From: Istiophorus platypterus
Taxonomy: Eukaryota; Chordata; Actinopteri; Istiophoriformes; Istiophoridae
DNA: 64,000 nt
NCBI GenBank assembly: GCA_016859345.1
Contig: CM029134.1
Coordinates: 16,823,560 to 16,887,559 of the forward strand
Direction: 5' to 3'
Made by a program: the position numbers and the translations under genes. Positions 25,201 to 36,700 of this stretch are shown here, piece by piece. Positions within the stretch are counted from its first letter, which is position 1; every line of letters starts with the position of its first letter. The notes under the pieces were generated by a model that saw only the letters and a program-made list of their open reading frames with translations, ran no database searches and had not been told where the DNA came from.

Positions 25201-27303
25201 TGCAATTGATCTTATTCTGTTCTAAAATTTTACATTTCATACTGTCTTATTCTTTTTAAATCCTACTTATCTTTTTATATTGTTTTTCTATGTTGTCTTA
25301 TTTAAAGCAATTTGAACTGCTTGTTGTTGAAAGGTGTGACACAAATAAATTGACTATGCTTTGTTGTTGCAATTGTTGTCCTAATATTATGTCAGTCAGC
25401 TTCCCAATCGATTGACTATACTATGTTTCCAAATAAGAACTTATCACAAACTTTATGATCATGCTAATTTCTAAGTCCTTAAAAACAAATATTTCAGTCT
25501 TTAGTTGAAAAACAAGACACATTGATTTCACAGTAAGGGAATAAAAGTAAGCTTGTGGCAAAATCAAGCTGCTATTCCCCCGAGGTATGACAAAAAAATG
25601 TCTTCCTGGAAAAATGCCAAAAATCTTTCAGTATCTTTTCACATCATGTTTTCACTATCAAAAGATACCCATCTAGAAAGAGGGAGCAACTCAGAAAACC
25701 CTGGCAGACCGATTGGAATTTAAAACACAGGCAGTTTTATAGCTGTGAGACAAGTGTTCAGTATGTTGTCTGCTTCAGTTGCCAAATGAAGTGATCCACT
25801 CTAATCTGTTTCTATTAAATTTAGTTTCAAGAATTTCTCAATTTACCATATATAAGATGTTTCTTTCTTGTAATTATGCATTTTCAATGAGGACATTACA
25901 TTATACACTATGTACAACAGTAAGCCTGTTGCTTGGGAGTCAACCAAAAATGCTGATAGAAGGAGATCAAAACCTAACATTAGACGACAGCATCTCTCTC
26001 TTTCATTATAGTATATAAGAAAAGAGTGGGTGTGTTGTTTAGTTTCCAGCTCTGTGTACAGAATTTCAGTCTAACTGACAGCTCACTCTGAGTCAGACAC
26101 TGTCCAGCATGAACAGACTCATTGTGAGGCTCACAAACATCTGATTCACCACAGTCCTCATTCTCCACATTTGTACATATACCCTCTCATACATGTCCAG
26201 GCACCTGATGTCTACGTTCATCTCCCTCAGTGCGAGGCAGGCAGAAGAGCTTCAGCTCCTAGATGCCAGTCAAGTGACAGATGTCTCAATTAAAGTGACA
26301 CATGGAAAGAAATATGATCAGCCTTTGAGGTTAATTAAGACATTCTCGATTAATGAGCCTCAACTCTTCCATGTAATCTAATTTAGATCAACAACCAATT
26401 TAAATCGACAACAGGGCTGTGTAATTATATTTTCCTACAAACTCTCAACTCTGCATTGTGCGGTGCACGTGGAATATCAACACAGGCCTGGATCTGACAA
26501 TCTAGTTTGTTTTGACTGCCCTATTTATTTTTTCTCAATTAGTCATTTAAAAAAAAAAGTTTTAAAAAAATTCAATTTACAATTTATTTTATTTTCCATT
26601 GACCCATTAACTGTGAGACCTCAATTAATGATTATTTTCATTATCAACTAGCTGTTTTCTCGAATAGCCAGCTAAAATGACCAATGCAATTTTCCTAGAG
26701 CCCATTGTGTATTTACAAATGTTTTTTCCGACAACAGTCCAAAACCCAAAGATATTCCATTTACTTAAATAAAATAACAGGAAACCAGAAAGTACTCACA
26801 TTTGAGAAGATGGAAACAGCAAATTTATTTTTTTTGCAATTTGTTCTTAAAAATATACTTTAACTAGTAAGTGATCATCAAAATTGTTGCCTATTAACTT
26901 TGTGGTTGACTAACCAATTAGTCAACCTACAGTTGATTAACTCTAGTCAACTTAATTAGAGCTGCCTCGTTGCAGCTGTAATTATATGAAGGATTGACTA
27001 TTTAGCTTTATATGTTTGTCTACCATTTAGTTATAGAGTAATATAATTCAGAGCAAAAACCTCTTATTTCCAGGTTTTTGTTAGCTGACTGTAAAGCAGG
27101 AAAGACTGATTGATTTATTGAGGGATTTTTTTTTTAAATATGCAGTGAAAAAATGTTTAGCTCTGTCTGTTAACAAAGCCACAGTTCCCCTGAAATAAAG
27201 CATTGCTTAATAACAACAGATTTACCTTGATGCGGAGGGATTGATGGATATCTGCAGCTAGCTGTCCTTTCCACCATTGCAACTCCCTCTCCATCTTTCC
27301 CAT
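12351..27303 (-). CDS. ccnjl: Cyclin J-like protein
   Basis: Five coding exons in transcript order: 27226-27303, 23139-23349, 13672-13971, 13386-13545, 12351-12885, about 427 residues. All junctions are GT-AG and keep frame. The N-terminus has QWWKGQLAADIH and ELKLPVY, then the cyclin box RRYFADLLAILSNRYQLCP with ARHLAVYLLDLFMD and CLLLASKFEEKED, and a second cyclin fold. The C-terminal 178 residues are Ser/Pro/His/Gln-rich and end AEPRHCLSMAYSGGY...CFDR, which resembles CCNJL more than CCNJ. Two ATGs are possible, at 27303 and at 27294 (minus); the second gives the MEREL start. The first coding intron is 3.9 kb and the second 9.2 kb; both hold old repeats. Cyclin J-type proteins are cell-cycle cyclins whose partner and role in vertebrates are poorly known. 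Confidence 0.92.
14275..14420. repeat. Interspersed repeat family A, partial copy 2
   Basis: Inside the large ccnjl intron. It shows TTAATTGATTAGCTGATCAA at one side and AATCATTAATTGCAGCT at the other, the two end signatures seen in the other copies, with the middle deleted or diverged. Confidence 0.45.
15409..15440. repeat. Perfect 15-bp inverted repeat (hairpin)
   Basis: TAGTTTACTATTTAT at 15409-15423 and its exact reverse complement at 15426-15440 are separated by two bases. It lies in the large ccnjl intron and may be part of an old repeat, because related words (TAATAAATAG, GTTTATAAATGACCT) lie nearby. Confidence 0.8.
17268..17478. repeat. Interspersed repeat family A, partial copy 3
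   Basis: Contains TTTGGTCTCAAATGTCATAA, then CAGAGCCCAAGGTGACATCT, CTTGTTTTGTCCAAGCAATA and TATTCACATTTGTGAAACT in the order expected for the body of the family A repeat. It lies in the large ccnjl intron. Confidence 0.6.
19221..19247. repeat. (GT)n microsatellite
   Basis: About 13 GT units in the large ccnjl intron. Confidence 0.9.
24172..24199. repeat. Perfect 13-bp inverted repeat
   Basis: AGCTTTAAACCAA and its exact reverse complement are separated by two A residues. It lies in the first coding intron of ccnjl. Confidence 0.8.
26590..26985. repeat. Interspersed repeat family A, near full-length copy 4
   Basis: The most complete copy in the window. It begins with AATTAATGATTATTTTCATT, passes through CAACAGTCCAAAACCCAAAG, ATTCCATTTACTTAAAT and AGTACTCACATTTGAGAAG, and ends with CTCGTTGCAGCTGTAATTA. 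The order of blocks matches copy 3. It lies in the first coding intron of ccnjl and has no coding capacity, so it fits a short non-autonomous DNA element. Confidence 0.65.
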
Positions 27304-27699
27304 CCAGAGGGGACTTCAAGAATCAAGTTTTACCTGCTGAAACAGATGGGCCCAAAACAAGACAATGTTCAGACACTTGTACAGAGCTGCTTACTGGGCT
27401 GAGAAACGTGAGGATCACTAGAAGTCGTCCTGTTTGTAGTTTTCAAACAGGATGTTAACCGAGAAAACAATCAACCGAGAAAACGATCAGATCTAACAGA
27501 TTTTCTAGCTGAATTAAAGTTATTCTACACGTTTGATTCTTAAAATGGATTCTAGGATTCGACCAATCAGAGGCTACTGCTTGTGAATTCAATTAGACCA
27601 GGGTTGTTTATAAATTATATATTTTTTTCTTTTTTTTTAAGTCAATTTTGGAGAAATTTAATGGTTTAGATCAAGTTTTTGAACATCTAGATGATTTCA

Positions 27700-28570
27700 C
27701 AGCAGAGGTCTCTTTCCCCGCATAGGCCATTTTCTCTGCTCGGGAATTTAAATGGCTCAGTTAAATGCCCGCTCGACCACGCTACGGGTCAAACGGATCC
27801 GAGCAGGCTTTTTCCACCCGGGCCACTTTTATCCCGGTTTCTTCTGCTAAAAGATAAATAAATAAAGATAAAACATACGCACTTCGGTTATCATTCAAAA
27901 CGCGTCCGCACCACGAGACGGCGGCCAAACACTGGGGCCACTCAAGTTAACTGTCCGCCGAGCTCGGCGGCGCTCGCCTCGCTTAGATAAAAAAATAAAA
28001 CCCGGCAAAAAAACGGGAAAAAAACCTGAGATAAAACTAGAAACCGGCCGTGTCAGCGCAAAGGCGGCTCCCGTCCCTCGACGGGACAGAACCGGGCGAA
28101 CTTTTCATCTCGGCGGTTACTTCGTGTGCCACCTACCGCCCCGACGGGAATGCCCCCCAGACCCCTTTGTCTCAGTCCGACATCCTGAACCAGAGAAGTC
28201 CTCCTCGCCTCAACTTTCGAGAGAACACCTCCTCCTTCTCGGGCGCAAAAGACAAAAGTTGAAACCCTCCGACGAGTTCGTAAAACCTCCGCCGCCTCCG
28301 GGACCCGGCAACGGGGCGCTCGGTCGAGCCGCTTCGCCCCCAAACTGTTGGCACTTTTCTTTTTTATCTCCGGGAGATTTGGCTCCGCCGCTTCCTCTCC
28401 GGTGGCTCCGCGGTAACAAAGTCGCCTCCTCGGCTGCACCAGCTGCTGCTGCTGCTGCTGCTGCTGCGGTGCGAGGATCGTGCGCCCGACGTGACGTGCG
28501 CCCACCCCCACCCCCACCCGCCTCGCAGCTCGGGAGTTGTAGTCCTTTGGAGGTCAGCGGGCAAAACTAC
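27700..28570 (-). promoter_or_regulatory. ccnjl: CpG-rich promoter and 5' leader region of ccnjl
   Basis: The base composition changes sharply to GC/CpG-rich here, about 0.4-1.3 kb upstream of the first coding exon, with AT-rich DNA on both sides. This fits a CpG-island promoter. A splice acceptor-like TTTCAGCAG on the minus strand just upstream of the first coding exon (about 27340) implies at least one non-coding 5' exon in this region; a GCG|GTAGGT donor candidate is near 28134. Long open frames here on both strands are what GC-rich DNA yields by chance. Confidence 0.55.
28442..28465. repeat. (GCT)8 / (CAG)8 trinucleotide repeat
   Basis: Eight perfect GCT units on the plus strand, CAG on the ccnjl sense strand, followed by GCG. 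It lies within the CpG-rich promoter or leader of ccnjl. Confidence 0.85.
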
Positions 28571-28703
28571 AAACGCTACTACAATGCTTCCTCTGCAAAA
28601 GTTACAGGGACATCTCAGTTTTTCTTGATGTTATTGAGATTCCAGCCGATCGAGGCCAATGAGTAACCTTAAGTGGTACAAAGGTCAGTGGCAAACTGCC
28701 CAA

Positions 28704-28721
28704 GGGGGGGGGGGGGGGGGG
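28704..28721. repeat. Homopolymer run of 18 G
   Basis: Eighteen G residues in a row just outside the ccnjl CpG region. Such runs are prone to sequencing and assembly length errors. Confidence 0.85.
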
Positions 28722-28948
28722 ATCATAGAATAGAGGCCCTTTTTCTGAGATTAAGAGGTTGGTTAATTTACAGCTTTCCTGCAGCAATGGAAGTAAACGA
28801 AAGCTTGAAATTAGCCACAAATGTTTTCAATGACTTACAAACCCTCTATGTCTGTACAAAGGCAGTGTTGGAAAAAAACATGGTACCTTCTGATGCATTA
28901 CAGGACAATAATGTATTGTAGGAAGTAGTCCTGCATGTTGACATCAAA

Positions 28949-29218
28949 ATGGTGAGAAAAAAGGAAAGTATCAAAGGAAAACAGACTGGTTGGTTGATCA
29001 GGGTTTCAACCAATAACGACCCGAAACAAAAGAGGAAAAGAACTAGACAGTGGTTTCACATGATGGAAGAGCAGCACAGTCTCCAGACTTTAACCACATC
29101 GAGCTGGGCAAAATTACCTACAAGCGCAACACATGTGTGGGAACTTCTGGAACAGAACTGGAACGAACTTTCTGAAAAATGTTTCATTTCAGTTGTAGGA
29201 AGTGTGTTTGTCTGCTGA
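28949..29218 (+). pseudogene. Relic of a Tc1/mariner-type transposase, C-terminal part
   Basis: One frame carries NNDPKQ followed by QWF, like the DNDPKH...WF segment of Tc1-type transposases, and further on HVWELLEQNWNELSEK and ISVVGS, like the usual end of fish Tc1-type transposases. Between them, in another frame, is AQSPDFNHIELGK, matching the SPDLNPIE block that holds the last acidic catalytic residue. The match therefore jumps frame and back, so the copy is broken. Only the last part of the gene remains and no inverted repeats are obvious. Family assignment is from memory of motifs. Confidence 0.6.
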
Positions 29219-29327
29219 TCGAGTAGAAAATTTTATTTAAATTTAGTTCAACGGGATTTCACATGTCCTTGTTTTTAAAATGTCAAATTGTTTGTTTGTC
29301 TCACGCTTTAATTTCAGAAAACAGACA

Positions 29328-29371
29328 TTATTATTATAATTACTATTATTATTATAATTATTATTATTATG
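29328..29371. repeat. (ATT)n-rich simple repeat
   Basis: Imperfect ATT/ATAATT repeats next to the transposase relic. Confidence 0.8.
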
Positions 29372-29426
29372 TAAATGGAAATAAGAAGTTCAAACAATTC
29401 CGGTGTTATATAACTTTTGATTTGTA

Positions 29427-29432
<6 letters not shown>

Positions 29433-29465
<33 letters not shown>
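29433..29465. repeat. (TA)n microsatellite
   Basis: About 16 TA units, preceded by a short GT run. Confidence 0.9.
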
Positions 29466-29469
<4 letters not shown>

Positions 29470-29472
<3 letters not shown>

Positions 29473-30600
29473 AATGGGATAAATAATGCGAAAACATGCC
29501 CAGAACCCCGATTTGAAGATAACCCTTCCTCAAAGTTACTCAAATAATTTCTAGACAGGCTATGAAAAGATGATAAAGTTGAAAAAAAAAAGAAAAAAAG
29601 ATTTAAAAAAAAACTTAAATTAAGAATTATTGAACTGTTACAAATATAGTGGAAAAATTCACTTGCATTTCTTACTTCATGCAATACTTCCATATCCACC
29701 ATAAATAACTCCTGTAAAGATGTTCAGTATTTGATCTGGCTAATGAAAAAGCTCATTTAAAATTGTTTTGGGTTTTTTTGTTTATTCTTACTTCACTTTG
29801 ATGTTTGCGTTTCACATTGTAAAATAATGGATGTGCAGAGTTTGACACGTGAAGGCTGTTTTCACATTCATCTGCTGAGGGTGGAAAATTTCTCTGTGCT
29901 CACCTTAAAGCTGAGTTTAAGGCATGTATTTATGAGATGATTTTGTGACATCACTACTAGTTTGCAAGCCAACCATTGTCCGATTTGCAGCTCACACAAG
30001 TGTGATGCAGAAAGTATCCTAATGATGGCATAAATAAGGTCATGTAAACAGGACAATACCAGAGATGCTTTACATAGCTATCTCTCTCCCTTTTCTGTCT
30101 TCTCTCTCCCAACGGTACACCTCACGTATCTCTTTCATTTCCTGTAATCCAGGAACCAGATGGGAATGTTGTAGTAATGCACACCAAGAACATGTTAGCC
30201 ATGATTAGTTGTGTCAAGTCAAAATTTTAATACAACTGTATGTCAAAGAAGGTAAATATATAAATTACAGTATCCCAAAAAAAAATCCCCCTACAAAAAT
30301 AATTAAGTTAATAACCAATAAGTACTAAACTACATAAGTATAAACTAGTATTCAATGAAACCAAATTATTGGTTTCATTGTGTTTGGAGCGTCACATGTT
30401 AACTTGTTTGCTCAGGTGTACATAATTCTGTAGATTTAATGTAACAGTATAGCACTGACTTCAGTTTTGCCTTCTCACAGAAGATGACTCTGGGCCACTA
30501 GTAAACACTCCTGCCGATCCTACAGCTCCTTTGAGAGCATTGAGCTAAGGATAGAAGGGAATTTAAAAGAATTCAATTAATTCTTTTTTTTTCCCGTCAG
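29470..30600. other. Intergenic DNA downstream of c1qtnf2
   Basis: No exon-like frame. The only structure I note is a perfect 12-bp inverted repeat, CAATGAAACCAA at 30353-30364 with its complement at 30369-30380 and four bases between. Confidence 0.5.
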
Positions 30601-30601
30601 A

Positions 30602-30607
30602 TTTATT
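30602..30607 (-). terminator. c1qtnf2: c1qtnf2 poly(A) signal (AATAAA on minus strand)
   Basis: TTTATT on the plus strand lies about 205 bases past the c1qtnf2 stop codon and is the first such motif downstream. Confidence 0.55.
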
Positions 30608-30812
30608 GCACCGTGATATAGAGTTGTTCGGTGGTTTTCCAAATCTAGCTGAATTGCCTCACTCCTTGTGTGCCCCCTGGTGTCAGAATTTGTTCAACAA
30701 CTGTACTTTACTGAGGCCTTCACGTGTGGCGCAAACGTGGATTTTCACAACATTTTGAAATGAACTAAAGTCAGTTAGAAAATCGAACCAAAGATATTCC
30801 AGGCTCACTGTA

Positions 30813-31890
30813 TTAACTGTCATCCTGAGCATTTGCCTCCCTGTCAGCTTCAATGAGAAATTCCTGGTCAGCATAGATAAGGAAACCGGTGAAGGTGCTG
30901 TCTGTCCAGAAAGGGTCAAAGAAGAGTCCGTTTTGTTCGGAGTAGAAGATCTGCAGCCACACCTCATCTGTCTGCTTCAGTCGGAGAACAGTAGAACCGG
31001 ACGCCACATCATTGTTTCCTGTGTTTGCATCAAACGTCTTGATCTTGTACTGCCCATTTTGCACCAGCCCAATGGCCAGGTGCTTATTTGCAAGAGTGAT
31101 ATCATAGGTGAAATAATAGACTCCAGGGATAGCACAAACAAACTTCCCACTGCTGGCGTTGAAATGATTCCCCTCGTTCAGTAGGATCCGGCTGAAGAGG
31201 ATTGGCGTTCGCTCTATAGGGTAGCTCTTTGAAACCGCCACAGAGAAGGCCGAGCGGGCCGAACTGCCACAATTGCAACCTCCACGAGCTCCCTCCTGGC
31301 CCATATCACCCAGCTCTCCCTTTGGTCCCCGTTTTCCAGCCACCCCTGGTGTTCCACGTGGGCCCTTCAGTCCCCGAGGTCCAGCCTTGCCGATGACTCC
31401 TTCACGACCTTTCACACCGGGCTTGCCTGGGTTCCCGGTCCTCCCTGGATCACCTGACAACAGTGGCCAAATAATGACGAATCTTATATTTTACAGCTTA
31501 TCACGATAAAATCACACATGCTTTACTGATTACAAATATTCAAATACAAGAACTCGCAAGAACAAAGAACAGCTCCTCACTAAGAAGAATATAAAGAACT
31601 GATTCAAACATTACAACTGACGGAGTGAGTAGATAAGCACCTCTGTCTCCCTTTTCTCCCTTCTCCCCATCCTTTCCGTCCAGGCCATCTGTCCCTGGGG
31701 ACCCCATGGGTCCCATGGTCCCTGGTGATCCAGGGACTCCGGGGTTTCCTGCAGGCCCAGCTGGACCTGGCAGACTGCAGACCAGTTGAGAGGAGTGGAT
31801 AGATATGGTGCGACCTTTCTTGGATGGTGAGTTCATTGACTCAGCGATGGCAAGTGACAGCAAACAGAAAATCACACACATCTGGAGCAT
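30813..31890 (-). CDS. c1qtnf2: Complement C1q/tumour necrosis factor-related protein 2 (CTRP2)
   Basis: Two coding exons, 31641-31890 and 30813-31453, about 296 residues. The order is signal peptide (MLQMCVIFCLLSLAIAES, about 1-18), a short variable region, SQLVCSLPGP, a collagen-like Gly-X-Y stretch of roughly 120 residues crossing the intron, a GGCNCGSS hinge that could form disulphides, and a C-terminal C1q domain beginning RSAFSVAVSKSYP with IYYFTYDI-like and FTGFLIYAD strands. This is the full layout of a secreted trimeric adipokine-type CTRP, and the C1q domain is nearly identical to CTRP2. The donor of the single coding intron is AGAG|GTGCTT, which is weak, but frame and collagen register require it. 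A longer in-frame upstream ATG at about 31992 would bury the signal peptide, so I chose 31890. It sits between ccnjl and slu7, as in mammals. Confidence 0.93.
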
Positions 31891-31959
31891 GCTGGTTGCT
31901 GTTGAGTCATGAGAGGAACAGGCAGAGTAACTGTTTTGTAATGACACATTTGATTGGGG

Positions 31960-31966
31960 TTTTATA
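31960..31966 (-). promoter_or_regulatory. c1qtnf2: Possible TATA box of c1qtnf2
   Basis: The minus strand reads GGCATATAAAACCCC, about 70 bases before the start codon, a plausible TATA position for a short leader. No CpG-rich patch is present, which fits a tissue-restricted TATA promoter. Confidence 0.4.
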
Positions 31967-31969
31967 TGC

Positions 31970-33370
31970 CAGAAACATGCCACAAAAATCATGGCATTGT
32001 ACTTGAAAGCTAAAGCCGTAATCCAGTGAAAAAATATGTTGCAGTTATATTGATAGTTTAGTCTTTTTTATGCTATGGCTGCATGCTCACAGAGAGATAT
32101 AATGCATCAATCAAGCACGGGTTAAATAAACGCAAGGAATGCAGCAGAAAGCATGTTCTTGCAAAGGGAGCATATCAGATATCTTAAAAACACAGATAAA
32201 CAACTCACCAGTTGAGAAATTATGACCCGTGGGCATTTTCTGGCTGTGTCCGAGTCCTTTTTCTGCATCTGAGTGCACAAACTTTTCTACATGACTTTCA
32301 ATGATCGGGTGAGAAGGCATTTTCCAAGAGAAGCGCTGCAAAGAAATGTGAAGCCCCCGTGAATCACAGACCATGACATCCACCCTCTTAGAGCAAATAA
32401 CTGCCAAGAAATACTTTCACCATGATGTCACTGAATTCAAGTCAGTGCAATGGCATTGCACAGCTGAGAGGTGACGCATCACTTGTCCACCAACCCATAC
32501 AATGAAAAAACTTGTAAAATAGATTACTACATAACAGACTTCATGAAAAATATAGAACACAGCCTCAGGATTTGTTATTTTGTAATTGAGATTAAGTATC
32601 AGCTTATTGTATTTTCATATAACAGTAGTCCTGAAAAGTGTTTTAATGTTTCATTTCCAAAATTAATAGAACACGGTGGTCTGCAGCAGTTTATAAAATG
32701 TATGAATATTACCAGATGTGTTTGTGTTTCTTGCTGTGCTGCAGAGCCAAGGGCTGCGAGGGCAGTAAAAATGTTCCAGCTGTTGGTAGAGGCAGAGCCT
32801 TTTGTGTACTGTATTCACCTTTAACTGGAACCATGCGAACAGAAATTACATAACTGGTTGTTTGTTGCAGGTTTCTTCGAGACAATATTAGCAAGTAAAG
32901 AAAAATAATCAAAGTTTATATAAGTTAATAAGACCTGCACATACTGTATATTTAGCTTTAAGTATCAAAGAACAAAAATGTGGAATGGTATTATTTTGAC
33001 AGTTATCCAATACGCAACTTATACAGATGTGATTTGGCAACTTGAGACCTCACTTGCACACACGGGGAATGGACTTTATAGTGACACATTTTGCATCCAG
33101 CAGTCAAACTTTTGAAACTACACAGATAAGCTTATTGAAAGATATGAGATTTTTCAAAGGATAAGTAGCAGATCTAAGGTTAAGACCTTTTCACAAGGTA
33201 ATTGAACTTTTTTGGGAAAACCATTCCAGTCACAAATTCTAATTTAAAGCAGAGTATTTTATGTTGTAAAACATGCCTGGAGGGGGTCTTTAATTCTCAA
33301 AGAGAACCAGCTGAAAATCGGAATTTTAGTGTGTACTGTCACTGTAAGACACAATAGATTCAGACAATAT
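31970..33370. other. Intergenic DNA between c1qtnf2 and slu7
   Basis: AT-rich, with poly-A/poly-T runs around 33485-33546. Mammals carry the domesticated-transposon gene ZBED8 between C1QTNF2 and SLU7; I see no reading frame resembling it here. Confidence 0.5.
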
Positions 33371-33372
33371 GT

Positions 33373-33378
33373 TTTATT
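33373..33378 (-). terminator. slu7: slu7 poly(A) signal (AATAAA on minus strand)
   Basis: TTTATT on the plus strand about 415 bases past the slu7 stop codon, in GCATTTTTATAAATAAAAC on the minus strand. Confidence 0.5.
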
Positions 33379-33793
33379 TATAAAAATGCATTAAACCCTC
33401 TAAAAGTAGTTCCTAAAATTTCTGTAAAGACTCATTTTGGATCCATGTTGTATTTGACTGAAATGTGTTTAAGAGCATTTGGGAAAAAAAAATCTTTTTT
33501 TTTCTTTTTTAACAGAACTGGTTGAGTAAAAAAAAAAAAAAAAAAAGCACACATCATTATGGTCCTCTGGTGTGTTGACCTCTAGCTTTAAAAACAAAAA
33601 GTCTGCAAAATGAAATTAACAAAACACTGTACACAGTTTCTGTAGCATTTACAAGCAAGCAACAGGCTCCTGCTCTAGGTTTACAAGGTGAAAGTTGAAT
33701 TTTATGAGCCAGCCTTTTTTTTTTCCACAGAGCAACTGCTCTAGTATAGTCCCATAGGGAGAGTTTGGGAGAGTCAGCAGGGATAGGAGGAGA

Positions 33794-36700
33794 TCACTGT
33801 CCCAGGAAAGAAGCCATGGGATCATCTGGCCGGCAGCGCTTCATGCGGAAGGCCTCCATCTCCTCCTCGGTGGGTGCCTTCACTTCCTGCAGGCTGTTGT
33901 ACGGCCTCTTCCTCTCATCCAACTGCATTATTGCTTCTATGTGCTTCACCCGTTTGTCCTCTGCTTCAAGGGCCTGGGAGGAAGAAACAGGTTGGAGGTC
34001 ATGCGCAGAAATGAGCCAAACCAGAGAGATGGATGAATATAGACTCAGTTTTTGCAATTTAAAACAGTAAGGTGTTTTTACCTTCTTCAACTTCTCCTTC
34101 TTCTTCTCCTCATCCTCTGAATCACTGCTGTCAGAGCCACGCTTCTTGTTCTTTTTGCTTTTCTTTTTCTTCTTTTTCTCTTTTATCATCTTATCTCGAT
34201 GCATCTGGTGATTGAAAACATTGACATAATGAACATACAATGAATCTATGTTTATCACTGGCAATAAAAAAAAAAAAAACATCTGGTTATTTACCTCCAG
34301 TAGAGACTTGGGTGGTTCATCCTCCTGTGGCTCAATGAGTCCCTCTTCAAATGGAGCACAGTCCGAGTTGTTCTGAGGGTTATTAAAAAAAAAAAAAGGA
34401 AACAATCTGTGAGTTTTAAAAACCAACAATCTAAAACAGCTGATATACTGTATGTATCAAACAGAGCCTTTAAACACTATTAGTACATGTACTCACTATT
34501 CCAATTCCAGCCTCTCCTGTGCAGTAACTCTGTTTGACCATGGAGTGACAACACTTGTATCCCCAGCAGCCATCCTTCCAGTAAGAGCCCCAAATACACT
34601 AGAAACACAAAAGTTTTTTCAGAATACATAGTGAATGAAATGTTGCAAAACTAGGAAGAGTCTGGCCTATTATGTGGTCCTTACAGTGTGGTTGTTGATG
34701 AGCACATCCTCCTCATACTTGGAGCGGGCGACAGCCTTCTCAAGTCCTTTCAGTACAGCACCATGACGAGAGTACTCTACATAGTCCTCCGTCTGGGCCA
34801 ACAGCAGCTCCCGTGGTGGAGCATCCAGGTGCACTTGACCTCCATACTGATTTTCACACACAAGAGCACAAACATCATCAGTGACGTCTTCATCAAGTAT
34901 CAATATTTCTAGGTCATTTTGGGCTGAAAGCAATGTATTTGATTCTTTGGTTGTTTGTCCAGAGCACTGAGATAAACCCTCTGATAAACAGCCACTGCCA
35001 AATTCTGTCTAAAATTAGGGACAAAATTCTCGCTACGTGACTGCTACGAAGACCCACATCTACAAAATTGGAATGTGTAATTCAATGGCACAAAATGCTA
35101 TATAAGTGCCAATAAAGATATACAGAGAGATAACCATATATAAGCAAAAATAAAAAGCATCAGTGCTTTTTCAAAACATTAGAATGGTGTAGAGGGATGA
35201 TGTGAGATGAGATGTCTCTGCTTGCATAATTTGATTCATCAGTGCAAAATCTAACATCCCTCAAAAATGATAGACATTTTGATACAGAATGTAACCGAGA
35301 TTTTATTAGACCCTCGTTGCACAGCTTGCCATGATTCGAGCCTGTGAGATTGCTATCTCACTGAGTGTATGGGCCTGTAGTTACCAGCCTGTTTAAAAAA
35401 AAATAAATAAAAAATGCCGGGTATTTACCTTCTCCATGATGCTCTCCCGCTGTTGTTCTTTAAAGTCCTCTTTCTTGACCTTGAAGGACCGGTGGAGCAG
35501 CTCCAGCTTGGTGGGGTCGGCCTGCAGATGCACCTCTGAGCCTCTCTCATAGGCCTCCCAGGCAAACACTGTCACAAGATGAAGTATTGACAGTCATTAC
35601 ATGGTATGGTACAAATACATGTGAATGTAATGTCTGTGGTCCTATTCAGTGTGACAGCAAAGACTTATCAAATTCGGCAAAACTGAATCAATCCAGCTTT
35701 TGGTGTCTCATTTCATATCTACCGCGTTTTATCAGAAGAGTAGACAACTTTTAATTGGGAAATGAATTTTATCATCATCTATAAGTTATCATCATAATCT
35801 CTGATATCATGCAAATGTTATGGATGCATAGATGGTGAAATTTGCCATTTTAGATATGTCTGCCAGCTAAAGTATGGTGACTTCAGGTAGCTTAAACTCA
35901 CATTATTAGTCTCTCCATACTAACAAGAAACACGTCAACAGTGTAAAAACTACTAAACACTGGTGTAAGCAGGCTTTGCCTTCTATAAAAATATGGGCAC
36001 ACTTTTAAATAATCCTGCTGTTTGCTCACTTAAAGTATATCAAGGATAATATAGGTAATGTTCACATTTGCGTTACTATTCAGTGCAAATTTCCCTTCAT
36101 GATCTTGCTCAAATCAGTTTTAGTGGCCATGTGACTAATACACCCCCCAATTCTTAATGCACTGTTTCAAAGGCAACTTGTTTAATCTTGACAACACATA
36201 CACACTTGCAGCTGTTGTGTAAAGGCCACATTTTTGAAAAAATATTAAAGTACATGCACAGTACTCCCAGGAAACTTGGGCACTTTTATCACTATAGTAG
36301 CAACAATATACTTGTCATTCATTGTAGTATATCAGGAAAATTTTGTCTCAATAACTGAGATTGGAGATAGAGATAGGCTGAAGAGAGCTCAAATATATCT
36401 CAATGACTTACATTGTGTTTGAGCCATGGTGATCGTGTCCCCAGAATAGCGAGCAAAGTTGTCTCCAGCGTACCCCACTCTGTCAGTCAAAAGAGTTCAA
36501 AAATGCTTATAGATGTATGCTAGTGAGAAGTGAGTTATCTGGAAATAGTTGCCATGACTTACTCGTCAGGGTTCATGCCAGTGTTGGAGTACGGGTTCTC
36601 TCTCATAGCTCGAGTCTTTGGATCATAGTAGGCAGAGTTTGGATCCAGATTCCTCAAGTACTGTGAGAGATAAACATAAGAAGTTCAGTTAAAGGACTGT

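Noticed and set aside
28124..28666. 180-residue plus-strand ORF in the CpG-rich region, with poly-Ala and Pro runs
   Set aside because: GC-rich DNA has few stops; overlapping frames on the other strand are just as open, and composition follows the GCT repeat rather than a conserved domain.
29406..29702. 98-residue minus-strand ORF
   Set aside because: Its N- and C-terminal parts are Phe/Tyr-Ile runs from poly-T and the TA microsatellite.
31954..31992. Longer N-terminus for c1qtnf2 starting near 31992
   Set aside because: It would put about 34 residues in front of a good signal peptide and run through the TATA-like element; the start at 31890 fits a secreted protein.
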